Assembly (NCBI GenBank): GCA_014905825.1
Contig: JACGCN010000015.1
Coordinates: 620,001-684,000 of the forward strand
Direction of reading: 5' to 3'
DNA: 64,000 nucleotides
Source of the DNA: Lyophyllum atratum
Lineage: Eukaryota > Basidiomycota > Agaricomycetes > Agaricales > Lyophyllaceae
Part shown: positions 20,352 to 32,256 of the stretch, one piece after another
Numbering within the stretch: position 1 is the first letter of the stretch
How the letters are laid out: each line of letters opens with the position of its first letter
Made by a program: the position numbers and the translations under genes
The notes under the pieces: generated by a model
Databases searched by the model: none
What the model saw: the letters and a program-made list of their open reading frames with translations, nothing else
What the model was told of the DNA's origin: nothing

Positions 20352-23300
20352 TCACCGGCGCTCCTTGACTTTCAACCAGACGATGCCGATGACACCAACA
20401 CCGAAACCTGCGATGAAAGCAAACAGCACGAGAACGTCACGGTAATAATTGTTCGCGCCAAATCCAAACAGCTAATCACCCGACGGGTCAGACGGACACA
20501 GCATGAGTGTACATAGGGTCCTTACAGTGTTCATGATCAAACTGGCGGAGATGCTGACGGGTACGCCTTGAAGGGTATCTTCGATCAAGAGGCCCGAGCC
20601 GACCTCATTGGTCGCTAAGGCCTCAAGGGTATATTTAAGGGGACATAACCACTGCAGCCAGCGGAGGACTGGTGGGATGGCGTTAAGGTGGACGAAGAAT
20701 CCAGCGAAGGTCATTTGGTATAATGCAGATAAGGCTGAAAGGAGGATCGCAATGCCACCATTGTGGAACATGGTGCCGAGTAGAAAGTTCTGTTGAGACG
20801 TGATGTCAGAGTCCGTCAGCTAGGTCAGGGAGGGTGGCATACGAAAAGTGTCATGGCCAAGGTATACAGTACAAGGATGAAGAGGAACTTGAAGTAGTGG
20901 GCTGCATCGTGGGCAAGGCCGGCCATCCAATATGTGCTTTTGGAACTCGGGTCAATCTTTTTACAAACAGAAGATGGCAGCGGCACTTACATTGTTGAGA
21001 CAATTATCGTGGGGATGATTCGTAGAGGGATGACGTCAAAAAAGAACCGGGACAGTAGCCAGGATGTTGGACTTGAAAACGATCAGCGATGAACAGGTCA
21101 GCTGTAAGGTCAACCTACCTATAATACATGCTTGAACGTTCCCGCAGGAAGAGGGGACGCGTTTCCACCACATTGTACAGTGCACTCAGGCTTGAAAATG
21201 CGATGAGTGCACCCTGAAGGACGTGGATAGAAGATTCAATAAATGAGCAAAAGGGCGTCTTTGCATATATCGCGACTTACGAGGAAAAACAAGCAGCCAA
21301 CTCGAGATTGAAACCCTGCGATAGTCAAGTCTGTCTTAAAGTATAGGCCTCCTGTTCAGGTCAATCACGATTCTGTTCAACCAGGATGATCACTGAAAGC
21401 TCTTACCACAGAAGACTCCAAGAATAGCAGAAACGACCACATGCGCAAAGAATAGTGTTTTATCTCTAAATAGAACGTGCAGTGCATTAGTTTCGTGACC
21501 CAAACCCGGGTTCGATTCTCACCTCCGTAAGATTTTCCATTCCCTAACGGAGAGCACTTGAAGCTGGGTCAAGAAAGTCGTCGAGTATGACGTTCGCTTC
21601 CGCGGCACAGTCACAATTCCATTTGAGATTTGGGGCTGAGAATGTGTCGCGGCGATTGCCTTCTCCTCTAACGACGTAGAATCCCGAGGCTTTTCAGACG
21701 TGTCGCCGTTGGGGCCCGTGACAGGCCTCTCGGTCGGGGATGCAATGCTGTCTTTCTCGCTTAGTTGGAAGAGTGAGACGTGGGGATCGCTGGCAACTTC
21801 CAAAAGGTAGTCGGCGACATTGTAACCTTGAGGACATGCAGGTACAACTCCCGGAGCAACCCTCGCAAAGTAATCAGAAGGAGCGAACATCCCTGGGCCG
21901 GAATAGAGTGCACGACCATGTGATAGGAGAAGGATAGTGTCAAAGGACTGGTAGAGCTGAGAGCTAAACGTTGCGTTTAAGGGTAAGAGCACGGTGAGAA
22001 GTAGACGACGATAAAACACTTACCTGGGTTGATGGATGGATGCAATGACAGGTATAGGGTTCACAGGATCGTGGGCTATGTCGTGGAGGAGCTTGGCGAT
22101 ACGAGAGGCAGAAACCGAGTCCAAGCCTGCAGCGGAGGAAACAAATGAGATGGGATAGTAAGACAAGGTTAGTGATAGGATGTACGGACCTGACGTTGGC
22201 TCATCCAGAATGAGGACATCGGGACGTGATATAAGCTCCAGCCCGATACTGACTCTCCTCATCTCGCCACCGCTGATGCCTCTGGCTTTACCTCCACCCA
22301 CATCCCCGTTGTAACCGATCCGGACCTTTTTCAGCGAAGATATACCGAGCTTGGCCATCAGCTCGTCCACCAGTTCACGCTTCTCGATGTCTTGAACATT
22401 TTCCGGAAGGCGTAGACGAGCAGCAAACAGTAATGCCTCGTACACCGTGAGAGTTGGCGGCAGAACATCTTGCTGGGGAACGAAACTGATTCTTGGACTG
22501 GGGGTCTCTGACGATCCGCCTCTGGCTGGAAATCTGACGTTTCCGAGAACGATACCAGACTTGCTTTTTCCAGCGAGGATTTCTACAAGAGTCGTTTTCC
22601 CCGCACCTGGAAAATGGGGACACCTTTAGAAAGACGTCCACGAGATGAACGAAAACTTGATGTGAGCATACCACTGGGACCTAAAATAGCCATCATTTGG
22701 CCAGCTTTTACACTGCCAGATACATTATCCAAGACGACCTTGTCGTCGTTCAGGTGTCCAGCTCCTCGCCGTCTTCGTAATGCGCCCAAAATTCCTGTGC
22801 TCGAAGAGCCAGGTACAGAGTAACTGATACCATCCCATTCCACCCCAACTTGGATGCCTGAATTATCGCCTAACTTTGCGATTCGGGCCTTCCTCTGCTT
22901 GATAAATCCAAATAGGAGGAATACTGATGCGAAGAACACCAAGCCGCCGACGACTGCTAAACCAGCAATGACTCCTCCACCAAGGGACTTCCCACCACCT
23001 TCAGCCGAAGAGGTATCAGTGCCATTCCCACCATTATCGATCACACTCTGCCGAACACACTCTCCGAACGTACAGCCGTTTAGAGTGAGACCAGACGGAG
23101 GGAACAACCCCTGAAGAACCTGCTGATTGAAGTGACAGGTGGCAGTATTGGTTGAGCTATCAATAACGCCACAGTCGATATCCAAAAAGCCAGATAACCC
23201 GTTTATCGTCTTGACTAGGGTGGTGGCAGGCACCCCTCCGCAAAATGTGGTTCCTTCTCGACAAGTACAACGCAGGTTTTGACATGCCCACTTTGCACTT

Positions 23301-23992
23301 GCGCCGTCGTTCCCGAGTGTTTGGCTGCAGGAATCGGCCTGACAATAGAATTGCTCCACGCCTGAATAGAAAAGCTGGGCCTGGATGCTACCCGCGGAAC
23401 CAAATGCAGTTGCATTGGGTATAGGAGTAAGAGAAGGCTGGAGGGTGCGAATGATATTGAGGGTAGAGTCAAGGGGGTAGATCGCCTGTAAAGTAGGATT
23501 CTGGACAACGGTGAGAATGGTTACACGAGGCGCGAGACGAAGACGTACGTTTACTCGACAGCTCATTTGGCTTCCAGCCCACACTCGAGGAGAAGTGTTG
23601 CAGGTCAAAGTATTGTTCTGACCATTTTGGGAGCCAGATATAACGTCAGAATTAGAAGGTGCTTTGCCTGACGCGACGAAGGCAGTCTGGCAAACACTGG
23701 ATGTCTGGCACACATTACACGCCGTTCCGGTCCAGCCCTGTTCACAGGCGCAACCAGCTTGTGTAATGTTTGCAAAGGAGTTGGAGTTGCTAGGAGTCAA
23801 TGGACGTTGGGAACCCTGGAAGATGTTGCCTCCACACGCGACCTGTGAGCAGGTAGGACCACCGAAACCTGTAGGGCAAGCGCAGCTGGAACCATTCTGA
23901 AGACCGTAGTTCTCGCAGGTCTGTGCTGCGACGAGTGTAGCGAGAAAAGAAAGGTACCAGAAGTGATGCATGAGAGATATTCTTCCGTGCAT
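20352..23992 (-). CDS. ADP1-like ABCG (WHITE-type) half transporter with EGF-like ectodomain
   Basis: Eleven exons (23992-22672, 22606-22190, 22126-22024, 21963-21523, 21465-21407, 21351-21281, 21213-21119, 21071-20991, 20936-20843, 20789-20526, 20471-20352) encode 1,021 aa in perfect phase. After a signal peptide comes a Cys-rich, EGF-like luminal region (CACPTGFGGPTC, CACEQGWTGTAC), a first membrane helix (GVIAGLAVVGGLVFFASVFLL), then the ATPase: Walker A GPSGAGKTT (from residue 438, split by intron 1), signature SGGEMRRV, Walker B LILDEPTSGLDS. A six-helix ABC2 membrane domain follows. Order ectodomain-NBD-TMD matches yeast Adp1 and other fungal members, whose substrate is unknown. A second Met at 23971 would give a shorter signal peptide. 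Confidence 0.93.
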
Positions 23993-25712
23993 GTGTTCGG
24001 GTTGGTGAGGAGTCCTCCTAAAGCATCAGCTCGCTGAGCGTTACGGTTGAGCTTGACGATGGCAGTCGATGTTCACAAGGGGAACCTGCTCGCGTCCATG
24101 CAGAAACCGAGACTTCAAGTTGACAGACAGACGAATTCTCATCATACCGCATGTCGTTCGATTTGGTCTTAGGACGGAATCAGGTAACCTCTTTTGGAAT
24201 GAACCCCTTTAGGTAACTATTAGTAAATCCCACGTGGCGCCATTGACCCGCGTCAGCAAGTCTGAAAACCTTTCGACCAACTTCCGCTATTTCGTGACGA
24301 GCCGGTTGAGTGCTGCAGTGTTTCTTGAAGCTGGCGAGCGATTTTGTACTATACTAATACAGTGCATAACATGTTTGGAACGGTACGTTTTGTTACCTCA
24401 CCCTCAGCTTCAACCCGCTTACTTTCTTGCAGATTTCTTCTCTCTGGTCTTCCCCGGAACCTGAGAAACCCTTCGATCCGACCAACCCAAAAATGAATCC
24501 TTTAAACCCCAAAGGACTAAAACCGTGCGCTTTGTGCTCCCAGGAATGACCGTGATCTCGGCTCACATTCCATATGTCCAGATGCTGTGCTTGCCCTCAA
24601 ACGAAGTCTGCCCGGGATGACTGCTTCCTGAAATTCGATCCTTCAGAAGCCGACGAGAAATGCAAAGACGTTGTCCGGAGCCATTTAGCTTGCATGCGTG
24701 GACTCGGGTTCAAGATCTGAGCCGCCCTTGGACATTGGAAGATGATGACTTATTAATATGTATGGATCGCTCCCTGTATATCCTCAACTCAGTCACCTTT
24801 ATATTTTAAAACAGTACCACTATAATACCACTGTTACATCTCCCGCGTTCGCCTTTAGATACCGTGGACACTGCGTACTCAGACAGACCCAGACGCACCC
24901 ATTCAATCCCCCATCGACTATGGCTGGCACCCTCGTTCTTTCAGCTGATCTCTCAGAGACCATGCGCACACTCCACTCCCTGCTGATGCTGCGACTCTGA
25001 GGCGCGCTCGCCATACCTGGTAACGCGCCATCAGATCCCCACCATGTGTGCCTGGCTACTTCTTTTGGTCGGGTGTCTATGGTCTTGTAATCGGCTGTCA
25101 ATAAAAGCCGAAAAGTTCGTCAACCTACATCAACGTCTCAGGCGCTCTCAGGCGTAAAGTCTCCCCACGTATGCCAAGGATGTACTCAGCTTATCTCTGG
25201 TGTTGCGAGCTCAGCGGCGGAGTCTCACCCGTGATACAAATGGACGGGTCCAGATCTCCGAGGAAGCTGCACAAAGGAGCAACCTGGAGCAACACTTCCG
25301 GTTGACACGGTTTCGACTCAAGACATGAAGTGAGGACAATGCAATGGAGCAATTTGTGATGCGGTGGGTTGTTTTTAGCCACTTGACACAGTCCCGATGG
25401 GGATCTGTGTTTCTGGATGGTAGAGATTTCAGGCACGTGCCTGCTCGCGAATCGAACTTTTGGTTGAGGTTTTTTGGCCGTTTGCTGGCGGGTTAGACAG
25501 CACCCTTCTTCTCCTATCGCACCATATTTTCAGAAGCTCCGAGCGTGTGGCGCGTCATGATAGGAGATTGCGGAGATTTTAATCCCCCTGCCAAATTGAT
25601 TCCAGTGGAGAACGTTTTTCGCTTTTTGCATCTCGTCCGCGAAGGGAGGCCCCCTTTTAGCTTTAAAGACACGCTTTCGTAAATTGCGCTGCCCAGTTAG
25701 CGCATCTTCACC
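23993..25712. other. 1.7-kb divergent intergenic region
   Basis: Separates the ABC transporter and ATPase genes. No frame on either strand shows splice-consistent coding. A TATATTTTAAAA stretch near 24799 precedes an ATG with only a 26-codon frame (24919), which is too weak to call. Confidence 0.4.
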
Positions 25713-28700
25713 ATGGACGACTCCCCCCTTAAGGACACGCCGCCCTCTGATCAGGCTTCTCCTAACGAGGAGGCCACGGCCACTCGCGGAGTCGCCTTTC
25801 CCAACGAGATTACAGTTCACGATGAAAAGCCTCACCACGTATTGCGTCCCAAAGGAGTGGAAATGACCCGATCGATGACCCAGGAAGACAGAGAACTTGC
25901 GGCTGCTGGATACGAACATCTCGAAGCGCACAGAATCAAAGTCGGGAAACCTTCCGACGCTGCTAACGTCGATATTCAGGAGCACCTACTCCCTTTCACC
26001 CAACTTGAGGAAACTCTCAAGACTTCTATCGACCTTAAGGACGCCGCATCGTCCTTTGGACTTACCACCGCAGAAGCCCAGCTTCGGCTTCAGCGCGATG
26101 GTCGAAACATCTTGACACCACCTACCAAGAAATCTGCGTTGAGGAAGGTTAGAGCCATTTTTAGATTGCGTATATATGCTGCTTACAAGGAACGGGATTT
26201 GCAGTTCCTAGATCGCTTACTGACGATGTTCAACATCCTTCTCATGATCGCCGGTGTCCTAGAATACGTGCTTCTTGGCATAGATTTCAAGGTACACTTT
26301 AATAGTCAATCCGAAGACGCTTTTTAATAACAAGACTCCAATCAAGAACAACTTCCCGAACACATATCTTGGGGAATCTTGATCCTGGTCGCTTTCATCA
26401 ATGCTTCTATCGACTTTTACCAGATTCAGAAGTCGGAGGCCATTCTTGCGTCGTTCCTAGCCATGATCCCCCCGGCCTGTCGTGTGGTTCGCGATGGAAC
26501 GATTATAACTATTGCCGCGGCAGATCTCGTGAAAGGGGACGTAGTGCTTCTGGTGAGTGGCTGCCGCGTTCTGAATGTACATTTTAACCCAAACCTCTCG
26601 CGAAATTAGCGCACTGGAGACAAGACACCAGCAGACCTTCTCCTCTTCTCGGCCGCGGATCTCAAAGTCGATAATAGCAGCCTCACTGGAGAGTCGGAGC
26701 CGCAGGAGCGCTTCCCCCTCCCGAATGGCTCCAAATCTCGTCCTCCAGATGCTGAGAATCTAGTCAGAATTCCAGGTTACCTATCCTTCCCCATTCATCT
26801 CATGAATTCATTCTGTCAGGTCTTCAACTCTACCTTGGTAGTTAACGGCGAAGCATGGGGTAGTAAGTCTCTCCATCTGCTCGTCACCATTAGCCAGGCA
26901 TTGACCTCTATTCTCCAGTTGTCGTACGCACTGGAGACCACACATTCATTGGTCAGTTCAGACAACAATCATTAATGTGACGATTCAGTCTCACATCACC
27001 TCCACAGGTCAGATTGCCAGCTTAACTGGTGGCGAAAGTGGTAATGAAAGTCCTCTTGCCGTCGAAATGTATGTCGTCCCATCTCGACCAGGTAACCACA
27101 GCTCATCACTAAACCCGCAGCGGTCATTTCGTCATGATTGTATCTTGTATCGCTGTTGTCTTTGCCATCGTCTTTTTTGCTGTGGGAATAACCACGGTGT
27201 ACAGAGGCCAAGCAGCACGTACAGTGACGTTCGCGGTTTCGATCCTTGTAGCCTTCGTGCCCGAAGGCTTGCCGTCTGTTGTCACCCTTCTCCTTTCTAT
27301 TGCAGCAAAAAGGATGGCGAAGCAGAATGTACTAGTCAAAGATCTGCAGGGCGTCGAGACTCTCGGTCGGTCTCTCTGTCTGCCCATCTCTATGCTTCTT
27401 TGCTAATTAACTATATGACAGGTTCGGTAAATACACTTTATCCATCTGCCGAACGACGTACTCAACTCTTTGTAGCTGACTCTCCTGGCGACGGACAAGA
27501 CTGGAACTCTCACAAGAAATCAAATGACCGTAAGTGTCCCTATCTGCTCTTTCAATCGTTAAATGACGACAAGCTTGGCAGGTCACCAATTTATGGAGTG
27601 GCGAAAAGATGTATACAGCCTTCCAGGTGCGTCGTCTTTTTCCCCCTCCTGCCTCAAATTTCCAATCCAGTCAATTAGTCGAACAATGACGAGGATGGTA
27701 CGGCCCAATTTTCCATTGAGGCTTCGGGAATGAAGGAGATGGTGGATATCGCTGCGCTTAACTCTCGCATAAAATTCGATAAGACGGACGTCCCATTTGA
27801 TCAAAGGACTATTCTCGGCGACGCCACCGAGACAGGGTTGACTCGCTTTGCAGGCCGCTCGCTGAAGTTAGACTATGACACGCATGTCAAGAACTGTCCC
27901 AAAGTTTTCGAAGGTATGAGTTCTACCTTTACGACGAGGTTTCTTTACTAATGCAACACAGTGCCCTTCAATTCATCCAACAAGTGGGCGTTGGTCATAG
28001 TGAGTGCTCTTCCATCGATTTTCTCTTGTCGCAGTTGTTTTAAGTTCGGTTTCAGCTCAACAAACCCCATGCCTCCGGGACTTTGACATCATACATCAAA
28101 GGTGCTCCTGAGCGCGTTCTGGCCAAATGTTCAACATACCTCAAAGATGGTGTCCCTCAGCCCATCACTGACGAGTTCAAGGCTTCCTATGACGCTGCTT
28201 ACGATGTAACTTTAATCTTTTTTTGGTCGTGACTTATCACTCACGCGAAGTATAGTACATGGCATCGAGAGGGCACCGCGTCATCGCATGTGCACAGCAT
28301 CTACTCCCTGAGGCCACTTACCCCCCAGAATATGCTTTCTCCAAGAATGACGGCAACTACCCCAGCTCAGATTACTGCTTTGTAGGCTTGGTATCTCTTG
28401 AGGACCCGCCGAAACATGGTGTACGCGAAGCGATTGGTAAACTTCGGCTTGCGGGAATCAAGGTCATGATGGTGACAGGTAAGTCTTCATACCCCTGCGC
28501 GAGTGATGGGCATTTGGGATTCACATACGTCTAGGTGACCACCCAAAAACGGCCGAAGCCATTGCGCGCAAGATTAATCTGATCTTGGGCGACACCCGGC
28601 AGACGCTCAGCGAGAAGACGGGCCGGCCGATAGAAGAAGTATACGAAGACGAAGTCAGCGCCGTTGTGGTACACGGAGACGACATTGATAACTTGGAGGG

Positions 28701-30809
28701 CTGGCAATGGGATCAAAGTAAGGACTCCATAACCGCTTTAGTGTGCCTTTCATGCTGAACCTTTGCGATAGTTTTCAGCAAGCCAGAAATTGTATTTGCC
28801 AGGACATCGCCCAAGCATAAACTTGAAATCGGTATTTCATTGTTTATTTCTTGCCCATCCTGTTCCTCAACGGTCCTTGCAGTGAAACGAGCACAAGCAT
28901 TAGGGCACATTGTCGGAGTGTAAGTTGGAACAGATTTTCATCTTGAACCGCTCACTCATCACTTAAATAACCCAAACAGCACAGGAGACGGCGTTAACGA
29001 CGCACCTGCATTAAAAAAGGTAAGTTCGTGTTCTCAAGTATCACACATCTCCTCACCTAAATCGTGACAGGCTGATCTTGGAATTGCTATGAATATATCT
29101 GGCTCGGATGTTTCCAAGGAAGCCGCGAACATGATCCTCCTCGGTAAGAGTATTGTCAAAAATTCCCTTCGTATTACTAACAGCGAATTCTCAGATGATA
29201 ATTTCGCATCAACAGTTAGTGAGTCTAATAACCCCAATTACGTTCGGAGACCGTGCGACTAACGTACGAGCTTAGATGGAGTCGCGGAAGGGCGACTTAT
29301 ATTTGTGAATCTAAAGAGGTCTATCCAGTATGATCTTCCCAGAATCTTCATGTCTGCCTCATATCTGAATCCCTGTTTTCCAGATACACCTTGACCCACA
29401 GTACGCCGGAAGTTATTCCCCAACTACTCTGTACGCCGTAGTGTCGCACCCTGATGTTCCATGATTTTGACTTTCTTGCAGATGTCGTTTTGCCTATCCC
29501 CCTCCCTTTGTCCGCTATCCTCATCCTCGTGATCGGTTCGTCCCTCTCAGAGTCTCATGCAGTTGTGCCTTCGCTCACTTCCTTCACAGATCTCGGTTTT
29601 GAGCTCTGTGCCGCTGTGAGAAAATTGCAAAAAATCTTTTCTGAACCATGTCTTATGGCTAGAATTAGCTTACCTTTGCGTGGGATAGGCCAGAAACAGA
29701 AGATGGTCTGATGAGAATGAATCCCCGCAAGCCAGGTACGAGTGCCTCTCCTCCATTAAGTATCTTTCTTCGACCTAACCACCCACCAGTCAACGAAAAC
29801 TCGATCAGGTCCCTGAAAAAACGTGCATTGCGCCGTTCACGGACCCTTGGCACAACCACTCTCGACTCAGAAAACCGTGGTATGCAATCCATGCGCCGCA
29901 GCCGCCTTGCTGTGGTAGTGAAGAAGCTTCGGGCTCCTTTCACCCGCGTGTTCTGGGAAGATCTGATGGAACACTCTGATAGCGAGAGTCTGGTCGACAT
30001 GAAGCTACTTAGCTACGCATACTTGGAGGCTGGCATGATCGAAACGATCGGAGCGTCAGTATACTTTCTCGCCATCTACCGATCCTTACTGAATGGTTCC
30101 TCAGGCTACTTGCATACTTTGTGGTGTTCTTCAAAAACGGATTCACGCCACACGAGCTTCGCATCACTCAGAAGGCAGGGAGTGCGTGAACCCATCATCT
30201 CAGTCCATCTACCTTTCTATAACCTAACCTACTTGAACATTGCAGTCTACTACACCTCTTCGAGCCCAGATTTTGTCAACAGTCGAGGGCAAGTTATCAC
30301 AGCCTCAAAACAAATCGACGCGCTCGCACAAGCACAGTCTATTTTCTATCTCTCCATTTTCATAACCCAGTGCTTCAACGTGCGTATTACACTCTAGGGA
30401 GAAAGCAGCAACTCATTCTGTTCATCAGGTCTTCGCCGTAAAAGCTAAACTCTCCTTCCCCTTTGGTCGACGCGTCATCAGCAACAAGTGGAATTTCGTG
30501 GGTATACTAGCTGGTGCATGTCTCGGGATGTTCATCATCTACACGCCCCCACTTCACGTCGTCTTCGGCGGGTCCTTCCGCCTATCGCCCCTATATTGGC
30601 TCATTCCCGTGGCATTTGGTGTCCTACTACTCATATGGGCGTCTCTACGCGTGCTGTTGCTCCGGAAGTCGATGGAACGTTCAAAAGTCAAGGAGATTAA
30701 AGGCCTGATGATGTGTGAGTTTTACAAATTGTTTATCGATCTTGAGAAGGTTACTGACTTCGATCCAGTCCCGACCATGAGGACGATGAGCATGAGGTCG
30801 CGTCATTGA
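25713..30809 (+). CDS. Type IIC-like (Na+/K+-type) P-type cation ATPase
   Basis: Thirty-one exons: 25713-26147, 26205-26291, 26347-26552, 26610-26762, 26820-26862, 26919-26951, 27008-27068, 27121-27365, 27422-27426, 27476-27529, 27582-27626, 27679-27913, 27962-27999, 28056-28205, 28256-28478, 28535-28717, 28772-28831, 28883-28919, 28980-29019, 29071-29143, 29195-29218, 29276-29327, 29384-29430, 29482-29535, 29590-29615, 29669-29735, 29790-30054, 30105-30181, 30246-30379, 30429-30714, 30769-30809. Motifs: TGES, PEGLP in helix 4, phosphorylation site DKTGTLT, GDHPKT, TGDGVNDAPAL. Sequence around NVLVKDLQGVETLGS and LLDDNFAS resembles type IIC pumps. Exon 3 is 206 nt where phase needs 207: the GGGG at 26371-26374 seems one G short, shifting frame after NTYLG. 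All other joins close, giving 1,159 aa if that base is added. It is a plasma-membrane or endomembrane cation pump; ion not inferable. Confidence 0.9.
27422..27426 (+). other. 5-nt micro-exon in the P-type ATPase
   Basis: Bases GTTCG lie between acceptor ACAG (27421) and donor GTAAAT (27427). They complete the Gly codon and supply the Ser of the conserved GVETLGS-TLLATDKTGT stretch. Without them the phosphorylation-site exon would be out of phase. Confidence 0.8.
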
Positions 30810-30908
30810 TAGATGGAGCGGAGGATAATGAAAGCAGAAAATGACACCCCACGACCAGTCAATGCATACTCGTATAATGATGTATATATGTCGGAAATTA
30901 TGACCATC

Positions 30909-31729
30909 CTAAAGACGATAGATCCAAGAAGACCTGAATACGGCTTCGAATCGCCTTGCTGTAGATGAAAATATCATGAGTGGCTCTTTCGATATGAAGT
31001 AAAGTCCTGTCAGGACTGGTAGGACAAGGCCAAGCACCACTTTCGCGCGTCTTTTGAACCGTGCTTCGACCGGGCCACCCACATCCGCACTTCTGACAGC
31101 GCCGTCCCTGAGTACGTATTCCAAATCACAGCTGTCCCATCGGCCAGATGGAGACCTACAGAGCAAACGAGACCAGCATAAAGGAACCAGCTGGTCAGGG
31201 GCCATTTCTGGAGTCCTAACTTCACAAATTCGTAGTCAAGTTCAGAAGGACCAACACCCGAGATTGGTGAGGTGATCGTAGTCGGGTGAACGCGGTGCGT
31301 CATGAAGTGGATGGGGAGGAAGAAGAGAAATGCGGAATAACCTGTCCAACTCAGGAGGGTCGAGAGCGGGCGTGGAGGTGATTTTCGAGGGGATATGAGC
31401 CGTTTGGCGATCCCCGCGATGGCGTGGGCAGCTAGAGGTCCTAGGACAAGGTATTTTTCACCAAAATCGGTCTGGTAGTACTCTCTCCCAAGCAGCTGGA
31501 GACTCGGTCAAATGGGGCTGCTCTTGCAAATAATTAGACATACCATTGTCTGTGATGACAAGGAAGCACCTCCAAGATTCGCCATTGCTGGTGCAGTGAG
31601 ATGGATAAGGATGAAGGTCGTGATAAACGGCGTTGCTCCATGTGAGAGCTTGGTTAAACACGCCAAGACGTTCTGGCGAAGGGTGTGTCCCTTTCCGGAA
31701 TCCTCGCGGGGATTTGGGGATGTAGGCAT
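30909..31729 (-). CDS. MCP1-like mitochondrial membrane protein
   Basis: Three exons, 31729-31544, 31495-31098 and 31050-30909, give 241 aa. Introns are 48 and 47 bp. The second intron (GTCAGA to CAAAAG) is inferred because the frame changes between SGTAL and RAKVVLGLVLPVLTGLY; the alternative is a 1-nt error. Several hydrophobic helices and the stretch FFLPIHFMTHRV followed by SELDYEFVKLGLQKWP match the MCP1 membrane domain. Yeast Mcp1 sits in the mitochondrial outer membrane and works with Vps13 in lipid supply. The start was chosen as the first ATG of the open frame; a further 5' exon is possible. Confidence 0.78.
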
Positions 31730-32050
31730 ATTTCGACGATCAGGAGTTCTAGACACACGTCGTGCGCGTCAAAGTTCGCGTGCCACTGGAGCTGTCGCGT
31801 GATATGAGACCCGCTGAGTCGCGGGTGATGGGCAAGCAAGAGAAGTTGTTTATCAGTCGTTGACACCAGCACCGCCACTCGCGGACTCGACAAGTAGATT
31901 GAACTTCAACTTGGCCCACCGCCGAATTCATCATGCGCATCGACTATCCGCTATCCTCGAGCCTCCCAGAATCCGACTTGCCTGGATCTCCTTCATCTTG
32001 TAGAAAACTTCCTAGATAGTTAAGAGACTGCATACCAACGGAAAGCAATG
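31730..32050. other. Intergenic
   Basis: Upstream region of the MCP1-like gene, running into the F-box relic. No other feature seen. Confidence 0.4.
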
Positions 32051-32223
32051 GAATCCCACGATCGAATCATCAGTCATGCCGATAAATCCTCCTTAGCTGC
32101 TTGTGCACTCCTATGCCGGAGCTGGATACCTGCTCCTAGGTTCGTTTGGTTTGAGTTCAACCTCAAAACAGCATCGAAACAAGATATAGCCTTCATCGGT
32201 ATCCCTTACTTATCTACCAGATA
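32051..32223 (+). pseudogene. F-box gene relic
   Basis: Translation of this stretch gives SHDRIISHADKSSLAACALL, then CRSWIPAPRFVWFEFNL. That is the second half of an F-box plus the start of the following region in the family found at 32257 and 43100-44465. No start codon or upstream F-box half is present, and a stop follows at 32222. It sits just 5' of an intact family member, consistent with a tandem duplicate that has mostly decayed. Confidence 0.65.
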
Positions 32224-32256
32224 AACCCCCAAGGCCGCTACCACCTAAGAGACGAA

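Noticed and set aside
24919..24999. Short ORF after a TATA-like stretch
   Set aside because: Only 26 codons with no homology signal or splice continuation.
31051..31097. Frameshift in the MCP1-like gene
   Set aside because: A 47-bp GT-AG intron removes the shift and brings both sides into phase, so an intron is the simpler explanation.
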